Counted from the first letter of the stretch, positions 29,376 through 39,057 are shown. The stretch: 64,000 nucleotides of DNA from Colwellia sp. TT2012 (GCF_001440345.1 NZ_LJYX01000009.1:140492-204491), one strand, 5' to 3'. A program made the numbers and translations. The notes: generated from the letters alone by a model not told the origin.

Positions 29376-30562
29376 GAAATTTAAAAAAGGGTTTGTATGC
29401 CTCGTGCTTTTTATGTCTGCTGTCATTGACCAGTTACCTTTTTACTGATGATAAAACAATTCTTATGCTTTTATTAGCTATCTTACTCATTATATTGCTC
29501 GCTTTAGCGGCTCAAGTTAATAAAATAATCCAACAAGAGTGTATGACTACGACTGAGCCGGGTATGCCTGTGGTTGATGAGGAACTTATTCATAGCGTTA
29601 TTTTTGAATTACAACAATTTATTCATCAAGAAATTAATATCGTTGAACAAGAATTAGCCCGGACAAAGGAGGTTGTCGCTGATGCCGTAACGGGGATATC
29701 GGATAGTTTTAAGAATCTGCAGCGTCTAAGTGAAGAGCAGCAGTATATGATCAAAGTACTGATTTCCCATTCTGGCAGGACAGAAGAGGGTAAAGGTGTA
29801 ACATTAGAAAACTTTGTCACTGATTCAAATAAAACCTTAGATGACTTTGTTAGTGTCATCATTAATACCAGTAAGCAAAGCCTGGTAACTATGACTTATA
29901 CCGATGAAATGGTGTCACAATTTGACCGTATATTTAAGTTGTTGTCTCAGGTTGAAGGCTTAGCAAGTCAAACTAACTTATTAGCCTTAAATGCCGCCAT
30001 TGAAGCGGCAAGAGCCGGCGAAGCTGGTCGTGGCTTTGCCGTCGTTGCTAATGAAGTGCGTTCATTGTCTATCGGCTCAACCGCACTCAATGAGGATATT
30101 CGTATAGAAATAAAAAAAGCTAAGGGCATTATTGCCAACCTTCGTTCATCCGTTGAAATAATGGCCTCAGCAGATATGACTTCAACCCTGGAATCAAAGG
30201 AGCAGATGTCTGTCATGATGAGTCATGTTGAGCAGGTCAACATTCAAACGGCTAAAAGTGTGGCAGAACTTGCCACCCTAGCTCCTCAGATAACTCAAGC
30301 AGTAAGCCTTGGTATTCGTTCGTTGCAATTTGAAGACATAACCCGACAGTCATTAGAATCCTTACAACTGAATATCAGTAATATTCATGAAATAAGTGAT
30401 GTGTTAGTAATGTTCAATAAAAACACTGATGTAGATATGCACGAACAATTAATTCAGCTCAAATGTACTTGTCAAAGTGTCTATCAAGCGACTCAAAAAT
30501 CAGATAACTCACGGAGTGTATTACAGCTTAATATGGAAGAAGGTGAAGTGGAATTATTTTAA
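29372..30562 (+). CDS. Methyl-accepting chemotaxis-like protein without a ligand-binding domain
   Basis: Two hydrophobic segments at the N-terminus ([17 protein letters not shown] and [19 protein letters not shown]) are separated by only a few residues, so there is no real periplasmic domain. A cytoplasmic coiled coil follows, carrying the MCP hairpin ([20 protein letters not shown] then [15 protein letters not shown]). I chose ATG 29372, overlapping the cheB stop; a TTG at 29354 would add six residues. V. cholerae cluster III also, as I recall, has a second MCP-like gene next to cheB. The C-terminus ends GEVELF, like CheD. It could anchor or modulate the array rather than sense an outside ligand. 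Confidence 0.85.
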   Translation: MRNLKKGLYASCFLCLLSLTSYLFTDDKTILMLLLAILLIILLALAAQVNKIIQQECMTTTEPGMPVVDEELIHSVIFELQQFIHQEINIVEQELARTKEVVADAVTGISDSFKNLQRLSEEQQYMIKVLISHSGRTEEGKGVTLENFVTDSNKTLDDFVSVIINTSKQSLVTMTYTDEMVSQFDRIFKLLSQVEGLASQTNLLALNAAIEAARAGEAGRGFAVVANEVRSLSIGSTALNEDIRIEIKKAKGIIANLRSSVEIMASADMTSTLESKEQMSVMMSHVEQVNIQTAKSVAELATLAPQITQAVSLGIRSLQFEDITRQSLESLQLNISNIHEISDVLVMFNKNTDVDMHEQLIQLKCTCQSVYQATQKSDNSRSVLQLNMEEGEVELF

Positions 30563-30598
30563 CTTGTTTAATTATTTAACTATATAAGGAATGCTTTT

Positions 30599-30904
30599 AT
30601 GACCGTTATCCGTAGAATTTCATCCGATGGAAAAGAACTCGTTATTGCCATTGATGCTCGCTTTGATTTCTCATTACACCAGCTATTTCGTGATGCTTAC
30701 ACCAGTATTACCACGCAAGATTTAAGCTACGTACTGGATTTAAGTAAAACAGAATATATGGACAGTTCTGCTTTGGGTATGATTTTATTACTTAAAGATC
30801 ATGTACAACTTTATGCGGGACAATTAACTATTTCCAAACCGAGCGATACAGTAAGGAAAATTTTAGAAATAGCTCAATTTCATCGGTTAATGACGATTGA
30901 ATAA
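30599..30904 (+). CDS. crsA: CrsA-like STAS anti-sigma factor antagonist
   Basis: 101 residues, one STAS domain with the phospho-serine loop EYMDSSALGMILLL (S56/S57). Proteins of this type are switched by phosphorylation: the unphosphorylated form binds an anti-sigma HATPase and releases the sigma factor. The next gene encodes a receiver-PP2C-HATPase protein, the arrangement known from Shewanella CrsA/CrsR, which controls RpoS activity. The gene symbol rests on that arrangement and is from memory. It sits 37 bp after the second receptor gene, with AAGGA before the ATG. Confidence 0.75.
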   Translation: MTVIRRISSDGKELVIAIDARFDFSLHQLFRDAYTSITTQDLSYVLDLSKTEYMDSSALGMILLLKDHVQLYAGQLTISKPSDTVRKILEIAQFHRLMTIE

Positions 30905-30943
30905 TCTGACACCTTCTTGTTTATCGATATTTATGGTGGATAT

Positions 30944-32692
30944 ATGTCTACAAATCAAAAGCTTGCCTTGGTTGTTGATGATTCTAAAATGCAATGTAAG
31001 TTGTTAACTGTGTTATTGAAGGAGGAAAATTATCAAGTCATTATTGCTAATGATGGTGCTAGTGGTGTGAAAATGTATATTGAACACCAACCAGATCTTG
31101 TTTTAATGGATATTAATATGCCTATTATGGATGGTTTTGAAGCGACCAGGAGAATAAAGAAACTGTCGGGGGAGGGAACACTAGCACCCCTTATATTTAT
31201 TACCAGCATGGATAGCGAACAAGCTTTTATTGATAGTGTCGAGGCTGGCGGTGATAGTATTTTGGTACGGCCTTTTACGCCTAGAGTTTTCAAAGCTAAA
31301 ATAAAGTCTATTCAAAGGATTAGTGATTTAGTTGACCAGGTAAAAGGTTTACAACTAGAGCAACAGAATGATGCGGAGCTTGCTGAAAAAATGATGTCAG
31401 GAGTCATTGAAGCGAGAAATTTTGCCTTAGATAAGATTGGTGTTATTAAAAAAGCCGCCACTATTTTTAGCGGTGATATCCAATTGAGTGCCTTATGTCC
31501 TAATGGTGATCTGCATATTTTACTTGGGGATTTCACTGGCCATGGCTTACGGGCATCGATTGGTGCTATTCCAGTCACTGAAACGTTCAGAGCAATGACT
31601 AAAAAGGGTTTTTCCCTATTAGAAATAATCGCTCAATTAAACCGGCAAATGTTTACCTTATTACCCGGAGATTTGTTTTTTGCGGCCAGTTTTGCCTGCA
31701 TTTCAGAGCATGAGAAATCGGCATATATATTTAATGCCGGTTTACCCGATGGATACTTATTTGATGTTCAGGCAAACATAAAAAAACAATTTATTTCAAC
31801 ACATCCCCCCTTAGGAATTTTACCAAAATTGCTTGCCGATGCTCAGGTCGAAGTCGTGCAAGTTACGGCTAATGACCGCATAGTATTTATCACTGATGGC
31901 ATTGTTGAAGCACGTAATCAGGCAGGGGAACTCTTTGGCTTTTCGCGTTTTGAAAAAGCAGCTATGGATGGAGTAGGCAATAACATGCTGGTAAACACGG
32001 TTTTGAATCGCCTTGATGATTTTTGCCAGAACTGCGCCCAAGAGGATGATATTTCATTGGTCGATGTTCCCTGTAGTGGCTGGCAACAAATTAAATTGAG
32101 TAATAAAGTAACAATACCTGAAGGTTTTACCGAAGAGGATAACTATTTTGCTACCGTCAAAAATTTATTACCCACTTGGTCTTATCACTTACATTTAACG
32201 GGAGCGTTACTCAAAAAGGTTAATCCAATCCCGTTAGTTATGAATCAAATTAATGATTTAGAAGGCGCTGGTGAGCATTGGCAAAGTTTATATACTATAT
32301 TAACAGAGCTGTTTATTAATGCCCTAGATCATGGAGTACTCGGGTTGAACTCCTCACTAAAAAATTCAGCGGAAGGTTTCAGTCAATATTTTAAAGAGCG
32401 AGCAAACAGGCTAGAGATGTTGGCGAATGATGATATTCAAGGCTCTGAAGATTTTGTTGGCATTACCCTTAAATACTTTCCCCTGACTAAAGGTGGCAAG
32501 ATGATAATAAATATTAAAGATAGTGGCCAAGGGTTTGATATTTTGGATGTTATGAAAGATAACAGCATTGCCATGAATGACGGTTTAAAGTTAAGTGGTC
32601 GAGGGGTGGAGTTAGTCAATCAACTTTGTGACACCTTGGATTATCAAGAGCAAGGTACTTTAGTGATAGCCAGTTATATTTGGCACGACTAA
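30944..32692 (+). CDS. crsR: CrsR-like response regulator: receiver, PP2C phosphatase and anti-sigma HATPase in one protein
   Basis: 582 residues in three modules. The receiver has D56 in LVLMDINMPIMDG. The SpoIIE/RsbU-type PP2C domain (about 150-375) has metal-binding motifs FSGDIQ, LLGDFTGHG, FITDGIVEA and QEDDISLV. The C-terminal RsbW-like HATPase shows ELFINALDHGV, DSGQGFD and SGRGVELV. Such a protein can phosphorylate and dephosphorylate its STAS partner and sequester a sigma factor. In Shewanella CrsR the target is RpoS. I chose ATG 30944 over a TTG at 30917 because it has GGTGGA upstream and begins close to the receiver. The operon position makes it a likely CheA output. Confidence 0.85.
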   Translation: MSTNQKLALVVDDSKMQCKLLTVLLKEENYQVIIANDGASGVKMYIEHQPDLVLMDINMPIMDGFEATRRIKKLSGEGTLAPLIFITSMDSEQAFIDSVEAGGDSILVRPFTPRVFKAKIKSIQRISDLVDQVKGLQLEQQNDAELAEKMMSGVIEARNFALDKIGVIKKAATIFSGDIQLSALCPNGDLHILLGDFTGHGLRASIGAIPVTETFRAMTKKGFSLLEIIAQLNRQMFTLLPGDLFFAASFACISEHEKSAYIFNAGLPDGYLFDVQANIKKQFISTHPPLGILPKLLADAQVEVVQVTANDRIVFITDGIVEARNQAGELFGFSRFEKAAMDGVGNNMLVNTVLNRLDDFCQNCAQEDDISLVDVPCSGWQQIKLSNKVTIPEGFTEEDNYFATVKNLLPTWSYHLHLTGALLKKVNPIPLVMNQINDLEGAGEHWQSLYTILTELFINALDHGVLGLNSSLKNSAEGFSQYFKERANRLEMLANDDIQGSEDFVGITLKYFPLTKGGKMIINIKDSGQGFDILDVMKDNSIAMNDGLKLSGRGVELVNQLCDTLDYQEQGTLVIASYIWHD

Positions 32693-32724
32693 GTAGCGTT
32701 AAGTATCATAAAAGGAATAGTAAG

Positions 32725-33891
32725 ATGGTAAAACATAATTTATTAATTATTGATGATGATATTGACTACTTAAAGTTATTGGCTGAAAGTTTAGAAGATT
32801 CTTTTGAGGTGAAATGTGCCCATAACCTATTGGCAGCTCAAGATTTACTAAAAGAAAATATCAAATTTGATATCGCTTTAGTTGATGAAAACATTGGCAA
32901 TGAGAAAGGCTCTGATTGGATTAAATCCCAGCAAGGGCATGAAAATTCGCCTACCTCATTTGTACTTTATTCAGGTATGGCTACTGAAGAGGCAATATTA
33001 AAAGGCTTAGAGTGCGGCGCCGATGATTTTTTAGCAAAACCATTTTCCTTATTAGCCCTTAATTCAAAGCTTGAGAAACTGATTGACTATCAAGATAAAA
33101 TACATGATTTTGAAGATGAAATTAAATCAAAAAATAATGTCATCAATGTCTCAATGGCGCAAGCATCAAAATATGGCAGTTGTATGCAATTGACCTCTAA
33201 ACTCAATCATTGTTTTTCTTATGAGCAAATTAGAGATGAAGTCTTTTCATATTTTAATCGTATGGATTTGCATGGTTGTATTGCTTTTTATCCAATTAAT
33301 GATAAACCTAGTTTCTATAGTGCTCAAAAAGGTGTGTGCTCACCGGTCGAAATTGAAGTAATGGAGCTGTTGAAGTTTAAATCACGTCTTTATCGCTTTG
33401 GCTCAAGAACCATATTCAATCATACCTTGGTATCATTATTTATTCTTAACCTTGAAAATGACACGGTTGATACTGACATATTTATTGATGCTTTAGCCTC
33501 AGTTATCGAATGTATTGGTTCTAGAATTGCCTTCATTACCTATAAAAATTCACTGGTTAGTGTGCAAGAACAAATAAAGACCGCGGTGAGTACAACTAAA
33601 AAAATGGTGGAAATATCTAAACATCATCAACAAGAAGTAATGAATGAAATAGTGCAAAAGATGGGTACTAGCTTCCATATTTTAGATATGACCCAAGAGC
33701 AAGAAGATTACCTTATGGATTTAGTGCATGGAGCGCTAAAAAAACATAGCCAAGATGATATAAATTTTCTAGAAGTTACCCAGTTACTTGATCAAGCTTT
33801 ATATAGTATTGATCAACTGCAACAATTAAATACCGAGAATGACCAAATTGATAATACTTATGATTTTGATGATGAGGATGAACTATTTTGA
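32725..33891 (+). CDS. Response regulator with an uncharacterised C-terminal domain
   Basis: 388 residues. The receiver (1-125) has LLIIDDDIDYL, phospho-acceptor D54 in ALVDENIGNEKGSDW, and K in FLAKPFSLLAL. After a coiled-coil linker, residues about 150-290 form a domain I do not recognise. It is mixed alpha/beta and might be GAF-like (GCIAFYPINDKPSFYSAQKG). A C-terminal helical part follows and ends in DEDELF, the same tail pattern as CheD and the second receptor. I chose ATG 32725 with AAAGGAA upstream over a TTG at 32680 that lies inside the preceding gene. It overlaps the next gene by four bases. Confidence 0.8.
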   Translation: MVKHNLLIIDDDIDYLKLLAESLEDSFEVKCAHNLLAAQDLLKENIKFDIALVDENIGNEKGSDWIKSQQGHENSPTSFVLYSGMATEEAILKGLECGADDFLAKPFSLLALNSKLEKLIDYQDKIHDFEDEIKSKNNVINVSMAQASKYGSCMQLTSKLNHCFSYEQIRDEVFSYFNRMDLHGCIAFYPINDKPSFYSAQKGVCSPVEIEVMELLKFKSRLYRFGSRTIFNHTLVSLFILNLENDTVDTDIFIDALASVIECIGSRIAFITYKNSLVSVQEQIKTAVSTTKKMVEISKHHQQEVMNEIVQKMGTSFHILDMTQEQEDYLMDLVHGALKKHSQDDINFLEVTQLLDQALYSIDQLQQLNTENDQIDNTYDFDDEDELF

Positions 33892-36059
33892 GCTCACAAT
33901 CACACGAATTAACACACAAGGTATTAACGGGCATTGATGAGGCCTATTGGCAATGGGATCTTGTTAATGAAAGCATTTTTTATTCCGCCCAGTTAATGAA
34001 AATACTGGGATATGAAAATAAAGAGAAAATAGGCACAAGTGTTATATGGGAAAAACATTTGGATCGTAATACGCTAGAGGATGTGCATAGCAAAATTCAA
34101 CAACATTTAAAGGGAGAAATGGATCGTATTGATATTACTATACCGATTGTAAACAACCAAGGTCATAAGTTATGGTTACATGCGGTTGGTAAAGTTGTTG
34201 AACATATTGATGGCAGAGCTAGTTTAATGTTTGGCACAGTAAAAGATGTTACTGAAACCAAGAACATGATAGTGCAATTAAAAAAACAAAATGATTGGTT
34301 AATGTTAGCCGAGCGTATCAGTAATTCTGGTCATTGGCGCTTTGATATCCAATCAGCAACACTCGATTGGTCGGCAGAAGTATTTCGTATTCATGGGCTA
34401 ACGAATAAATCGATAGTACCCACTTTTGATAAAGCGGTTGATGTACTTTTAGCCAAAGATAGAGCAAAGTTTCGCACTAGTTTTCATAATGCTATTCACC
34501 AACAGCAGCCTTTTTATCTCAAAACAGCGCTTACGCAACCGTCGGGGAAAAAAATTAAAGTGGAAGTCATTGCCGAAGTAGAACGTGATAGTAATGGCAT
34601 TGCCCTTGCCGTTTTCGGCGTTTATAAGGACATCACTCGCAGTGAAGATTTATTTGAAAAGTTAAAGCTTTTGGCTATGGTAAATTTCACCATAAAAGTA
34701 CCGATCTTCTTTATTGATGATAATGATAATGTTGTTTATCAAGATATCTCTCCTCATCATGATGGCATCAGTGCCGTGCTTTTTAATTATATAAATTTTA
34801 GCATTACTGAATATATGGAGTTTAAAAAGCTCGCTAAAAAACAAGGTCAAATAAAAGAAAATAACGTTAGCTTTGATAAATACACCACGGTGTTTGATTT
34901 ATCAGTTACCTATGAGGCCGATGAAGGTATTTATATTTGGATAGTGGAGAATGTAACAGATAAGTTTCGTACAGAGCAGCAACAAGTGATCTCTAATCGT
35001 TTAGCTTTGTTAGGTAATACCTTTGGTAATGTCTCCCATGATATTAATAATGTATTAGGCGTGGCGCTTGGTGCTATTGAAATGTTGGAGATAAAGTTTT
35101 CCCGGGGCGAAGATATTTCTGATTATATCGACAGAGTCAAAAATGCCATAGATAAAGGTAAAGATGTTACTGAGCGTTTATTGGCATTTACGCGGCGGCC
35201 TACCGTGAAAGTTGTTAGCTTTGATCCTATTCAAGATATTTTCGATAATCAATATTTATTTAAACAGTTATTGCTAAGCACTATCAAGATTACCTTTAAC
35301 TTTCAACCTATGCACTGTTTAATCAACTTCCCCCAGGGTGAGTTTATTAATATTTTATTAAACTTAGTACTCAATGCTCAAGATGCTATTCAAGAAAAAG
35401 GGCTTAGTGGTCACATTGAGATTTCAGCAAACTTGCTGGATAATAACCGTTTAGAAATTCATGTAAAAGATAGCGGTATTGGTATAGAAAAAGAAAATTT
35501 AACCAAGATATTTGACCCATTTTATAGCTCTAAATCTGTTAATAAAGGGAATGGTATTGGTTTGGCAAATGTGTATAGTACTATGTATAAACATAATGGC
35601 TTGATTCAGGTGGAAGGGTATGGTGCCCTTGGTGGTGCTCATTTTACCCTAGTATTTAAATGCAAAGTATTAAGAGAAAAGTTCTTAGCTAATGAGCCTA
35701 AATCAAACACGTTACGTTATAAAAATACCAACATTTTAGTGCTTGATGATGAGGTTAGTATTGCGGAGTTTGTAGCATTGTTTCTGGAGAGTAAAGGGGC
35801 AAACGTTGTTGTCGCCAATAATAAAAAAGAACTGATAGACAGAATTAATTCGGATATTGGCTTTGATATTTTTATCACGGATATGATTTTACCTGACTTA
35901 TCAGGTAAAGAAGCGGTTAATTTGGTGATGGAAAAGTTCCCTGATATTAATGTGTTTTCTATTAGTGGCTACATAGCCATTGAAGATAGAAGCTGGGATT
36001 ATCCGGTACTTAGAAAACCTTTTAATTCGAAGGAATTAGCTGAGTTTTTAGCTATGTGA
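33888..36059 (+). CDS. Soluble PAS-domain hybrid histidine kinase
   Basis: 723 residues with no membrane segment. Two clear PAS domains come first (about 15-125, with YWQWDLVNESIFYS, and 130-245, with GHWRFDIQSATLDWSAEVFR), then a third PAS-like region (about 255-360). The kinase core has H384 in GNVSHDINNVLG, an HATPase with NLVLNAQDAI, DSGIGIE and GNGIGLANV, and a C-terminal receiver with aspartate about 665 in FITDMILPDLSGKEA. It starts at TTG 33888, overlapping the previous stop (TTGA), with GAGGA ten bases upstream. No later Met is compatible with a full first PAS. Its target could be the Hpt of the next gene. Confidence 0.87.
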   Translation: MSSQSHELTHKVLTGIDEAYWQWDLVNESIFYSAQLMKILGYENKEKIGTSVIWEKHLDRNTLEDVHSKIQQHLKGEMDRIDITIPIVNNQGHKLWLHAVGKVVEHIDGRASLMFGTVKDVTETKNMIVQLKKQNDWLMLAERISNSGHWRFDIQSATLDWSAEVFRIHGLTNKSIVPTFDKAVDVLLAKDRAKFRTSFHNAIHQQQPFYLKTALTQPSGKKIKVEVIAEVERDSNGIALAVFGVYKDITRSEDLFEKLKLLAMVNFTIKVPIFFIDDNDNVVYQDISPHHDGISAVLFNYINFSITEYMEFKKLAKKQGQIKENNVSFDKYTTVFDLSVTYEADEGIYIWIVENVTDKFRTEQQQVISNRLALLGNTFGNVSHDINNVLGVALGAIEMLEIKFSRGEDISDYIDRVKNAIDKGKDVTERLLAFTRRPTVKVVSFDPIQDIFDNQYLFKQLLLSTIKITFNFQPMHCLINFPQGEFINILLNLVLNAQDAIQEKGLSGHIEISANLLDNNRLEIHVKDSGIGIEKENLTKIFDPFYSSKSVNKGNGIGLANVYSTMYKHNGLIQVEGYGALGGAHFTLVFKCKVLREKFLANEPKSNTLRYKNTNILVLDDEVSIAEFVALFLESKGANVVVANNKKELIDRINSDIGFDIFITDMILPDLSGKEAVNLVMEKFPDINVFSISGYIAIEDRSWDYPVLRKPFNSKELAEFLAM

Positions 36060-36088
36060 TTTAAAACTTATTGTCGGGTGACTGCTAA

Positions 36089-37447
36089 ATGATCTTAGAT
36101 AAAGCATATAGAATACTTGTAATTGATGATGCCAAAGATACTCAGTTGCTATTAGAGTTTGATCTTGGTACCGCTGGGTATCAGGTCACAAGCTGTGATA
36201 GTGGCGAAGAGTCACTGGCTATTTTAGACACCTTGGCAATAGACCTTATTTTACTCGATATGTATATGCCAGGCCTTTCTGGTTTAGACACTTTAGCCAA
36301 AATTAAAGCTCAATCAAAAAGTGCTAAAATTCCTGTGATTATGTTATCCGCCTCCACTGATGAAGATGAAGTGGTTGCTTGTTTAGATCTTGGCGCAGGG
36401 GATTATGTGATCAAACCTTATGTCGCTAAAGTGCTGCTAGCGCGCATTAGAACGGCCATAAGATTAAAAGAAAAGACCGCTCAACTTGAATATTTAGCTA
36501 AAACAGACTTTCTTACCAGTATGAATAATCGTGGTAGTTTTTTTGAACTAAGTAGTAAAGCCATAAGTTTAGCTAATAGAGCAGAGCAACCATTGATCGT
36601 AGCAATGTTTGATATTGATTTCTTTAAAAAAGTTAATGATAATTTCGGTCATGATGCGGGTGATCAAGTATTGCGTGTTTTTGGTCAAAGCATGACCGAG
36701 GTATTTAGAGATTATGATATTGTTGGCCGAATTGGCGGTGAAGAATTTGCTGTTTGTTTACCTAATACCAGTAGAAGAGATGCCTATATTGCCTGCGAGA
36801 GGTTACGGCAACAAGTTGAGCAGCTTAATATAAAAATTACGAACGAAAATAGTAAAAATACAGAAATAAAAATTACTGTCAGTGTTGGCCTAGTCTTAGC
36901 TGACGATGATTACTTAACCATTGATGAATTATTAAAACAAGCGGATAGTGCGCTATATTTTGCGAAAGAAAATGGCCGTAATCAAGTTGTTGATGTTAGC
37001 TCACTGACTAATCTTGTCGACATCGACGATGATCCCATTAGAGCCAGCTTAATGGCTACGGATAATGTTTTATCCGGCACTGTTGGCAATGCTATTGTTC
37101 TTAATTATGATGGTATTGACTTTGAAGTAGGCGTTAATAATGTCTTAGGTGATGAAGACTTATTTAAAGAAATTTTAGTGATGTTTTATCAAGATCACCA
37201 TCTTGATGGTCAGAAGTTACAAAATGCCATACAAGAGCAAGATATTGCTAGCGCTAAACATATAGCGCATACCTTAAAAGGCGTTGCTTGTTCAGTGGGT
37301 GCTATGGCTTTGTTTGAAGCAACAAAAGCCCTTGATATAGCTATCAATGATAATCAGCAAGGTGATTATGATGGCTTGTTTTCCCTACTTTCTCCAGAGC
37401 TCAGCCGAGTGATGAAGGGCATAGAATTACACTTGGATGTTAGCTAG
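36089..37447 (+). CDS. Receiver-GGDEF-Hpt protein, probable active diguanylate cyclase
   Basis: 452 residues. A receiver (about 5-125, LILLDMYMPGLSG) is followed by a GGDEF domain with an intact active site GGEEF (216-220) and an inhibitory site RDYD (207-210) five residues upstream, as in product-inhibited cyclases. The C-terminal Hpt domain has H394 in IAHTLKGVACSVGA. It should make c-di-GMP in a phosphorylation-controlled way, while the Hpt can exchange phosphate with a hybrid kinase. It is the last gene of the long co-directional run, and only 3 bp separate its stop from the convergent yfaE. Confidence 0.9.
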   Translation: MILDKAYRILVIDDAKDTQLLLEFDLGTAGYQVTSCDSGEESLAILDTLAIDLILLDMYMPGLSGLDTLAKIKAQSKSAKIPVIMLSASTDEDEVVACLDLGAGDYVIKPYVAKVLLARIRTAIRLKEKTAQLEYLAKTDFLTSMNNRGSFFELSSKAISLANRAEQPLIVAMFDIDFFKKVNDNFGHDAGDQVLRVFGQSMTEVFRDYDIVGRIGGEEFAVCLPNTSRRDAYIACERLRQQVEQLNIKITNENSKNTEIKITVSVGLVLADDDYLTIDELLKQADSALYFAKENGRNQVVDVSSLTNLVDIDDDPIRASLMATDNVLSGTVGNAIVLNYDGIDFEVGVNNVLGDEDLFKEILVMFYQDHHLDGQKLQNAIQEQDIASAKHIAHTLKGVACSVGAMALFEATKALDIAINDNQQGDYDGLFSLLSPELSRVMKGIELHLDVS

Positions 37448-37450
37448 GCA

Positions 37451-37762
37451 TTACTCGTCTATTGCTATGCTAATGTCGGTGACAGGAACACAGCAGCAGG
37501 GTAAAATTTCATTTTCACCAACAAAAGCTAAGGGGTCCCCTAAGGGATAGTTAATTTCGCCGGTAACTAAAGTTACCCGACACGCACCACAAAAACCATC
37601 ACGGCAATGATAATGTACTTCGATGTTGGCAGACTCTAAACAGTCGAGTAAAGTTTGTTCGGTATTTTCAAAAGGAACAACTTTACCCTGAACGGTAATT
37701 TTAGGCTGCAATTTGATGATGTCCTTCATGTTTTGAGTGGCGTTTTTTACCTTCATACTCAT
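37451..37762 (-). CDS. yfaE: [2Fe-2S] ferredoxin of the YfaE type
   Basis: YfaE-type ferredoxins supply electrons to rebuild the diferric-tyrosyl radical cofactor of NrdB. The plant-type cluster motif is visible as CRDGFCGACRV plus a distal Cys in LPCCCVPV. At 103 residues it is slightly longer than E. coli YfaE because of an N-terminal extension; internal Mets at residues 3 and 12 are alternative starts. It lies 42 bp downstream of nrdB on the same strand, consistent with an nrdAB-yfaE operon as in E. coli. Confidence 0.88.
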   Translation of the reverse strand: MSMKVKNATQNMKDIIKLQPKITVQGKVVPFENTEQTLLDCLESANIEVHYHCRDGFCGACRVTLVTGEINYPLGDPLAFVGENEILPCCCVPVTDISIAIDE

Positions 37763-37804
37763 GCACCCGCCTAAATTAAGGCTAGTATCACCATCATTCT
37801 CTCT

Positions 37805-38935
37805 CTATAAGTCAAAACCGTCAAAATCATCAACATCAACAGAAGAGTCAACTTGACCAACTAAATAGCTAGATATTTCAGTCTCTTGAGGGGCAACCTG
37901 CACATTATCACTAACAAGGTAAGCATTCATCCAAGGTAAGGGATTACTTTTTATATCGAAAGGTGCTTCATAGCCAATGGCAGTTAAACGCTGATTTGAA
38001 ATATATTCAATGTATTGATTTAATATTGCAGCATTAAGGCCTATCATTGAGCCATCTTTAAATAAGTATTGTGCCCATTCTTTTTCTTGTTCGACCACCT
38101 CTAAGAATATTTGCAAACCCTCATTGCGCATCTCTTCACAAACAATCTTCATTTCAGGATCATCTTTTCCTGATTTCCAATTATTTAGAATATGTTGAGT
38201 ACCTGTTAAATGTAGTGCTTCATCGCGGGCTATCAATTTAATGATTTTGGCATTACCTTCAAGCAACTCACGCTCTGCAAAAGCAAAGGAACAAGCAAAA
38301 CTAACGTAAAAGCGAATAGCTTCTAAGGCATTAAGAGAGCACACGGCTAAGTATAAACGCTCTTTTAGCTTCCTAGTGCTAACTTCAATTGTTTTCCCCT
38401 CAACTTCATAGCTACCTTCACCCTGAGATTGCAATAATTGTGTGGTCAAAATGACATCATCAAAATACTTAGCAATGCTAGTTGCGCGTTTTAAAATTGC
38501 TGGGTTAACAATGATGTCATCGAATACTTCACTGGGGTTGGTGAATAAATTTCGTAAAATATGGGTATAAGAACGAGAGTGAATTGTCTCACTAAAGGCC
38601 CACGTTTCCACCCAAGTTTCTACTTCAGGTAAAGAAACTAAAGGCAAAAATACGGCATTAACAGATCGTGCTGCCATTGAGTCCAATAATATTTGATACT
38701 TTAGATTAGAAATGAAAATATGTTTTTCAGAGTCGGTTAGGCTCTGCCAGTCGGCTCTGTCTTTAGAAACATCCACTTCTTCAGGGCGCCAAAAAAATGA
38801 AAGTTGTTTTTCAATTAATTTCTCAAAAGCAATATAACGTTGTTGATCATAACGAGATATATTGACGTTATTGCCTAAAAACATTGGCTCTATTAAAGCA
38901 TTATTTGGAGTTTGGTTAAACGTGGTATACGTCAT
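37805..38935 (-). CDS. nrdB: Class Ia ribonucleotide reductase, beta subunit
   Basis: 376 residues, the normal size for NrdB, which houses the diiron site and tyrosyl radical that start nucleotide reduction. Recognisable are the N-terminal [29 protein letters not shown], iron ligands in the [12 protein letters not shown] region, and [13 protein letters not shown]. The C-terminal tail [10 protein letters not shown] is the acidic peptide that binds NrdA. It lies 122 bp downstream of nrdA with a hairpin between the genes. Its ATG is preceded by AAGGAATAAGATTC. Confidence 0.95.
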   Translation of the reverse strand: MTYTTFNQTPNNALIEPMFLGNNVNISRYDQQRYIAFEKLIEKQLSFFWRPEEVDVSKDRADWQSLTDSEKHIFISNLKYQILLDSMAARSVNAVFLPLVSLPEVETWVETWAFSETIHSRSYTHILRNLFTNPSEVFDDIIVNPAILKRATSIAKYFDDVILTTQLLQSQGEGSYEVEGKTIEVSTRKLKERLYLAVCSLNALEAIRFYVSFACSFAFAERELLEGNAKIIKLIARDEALHLTGTQHILNNWKSGKDDPEMKIVCEEMRNEGLQIFLEVVEQEKEWAQYLFKDGSMIGLNAAILNQYIEYISNQRLTAIGYEAPFDIKSNPLPWMNAYLVSDNVQVAPQETEISSYLVGQVDSSVDVDDFDGFDL

Positions 38936-38989
38936 GAATCTTATTCCTTTGGAGTACTACTGACCTATTGCTCTTAGGCCGTTGTAGTA

Positions 38990-39020
38990 ACGAGAGCCCA
39001 GTACTTTGCTAGGCTCTTTT
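38990..39020 (-). other. Hairpin between nrdA and nrdB
   Basis: AGAGCC (38993-38998) and GGCTCT (39012-39017) can pair. On the minus-strand transcript the hairpin is not followed by a U-run, so it is more likely an mRNA processing or stability element than a terminator. On the plus strand it is followed by TTTTTATTT, but no plus-strand gene ends here. Confidence 0.5.
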
Positions 39021-39057
39021 TATTTATAAATGGTAAGGTGAGTAAGCTTTTTACGAC

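Noticed and set aside
18659..30562. Flagellar chemotaxis operon for swimming control
   Set aside because: No cheZ, no flagellar or motor genes, a soluble receptor, and downstream STAS/PP2C/GGDEF genes all point to a Che2/cluster III type system; a flagellar role is not excluded but not supported.
38990..39020. Terminator between nrdA and nrdB
   Set aside because: The T-run is on the wrong strand for these genes, so the hairpin is unlikely to end nrdA transcription.
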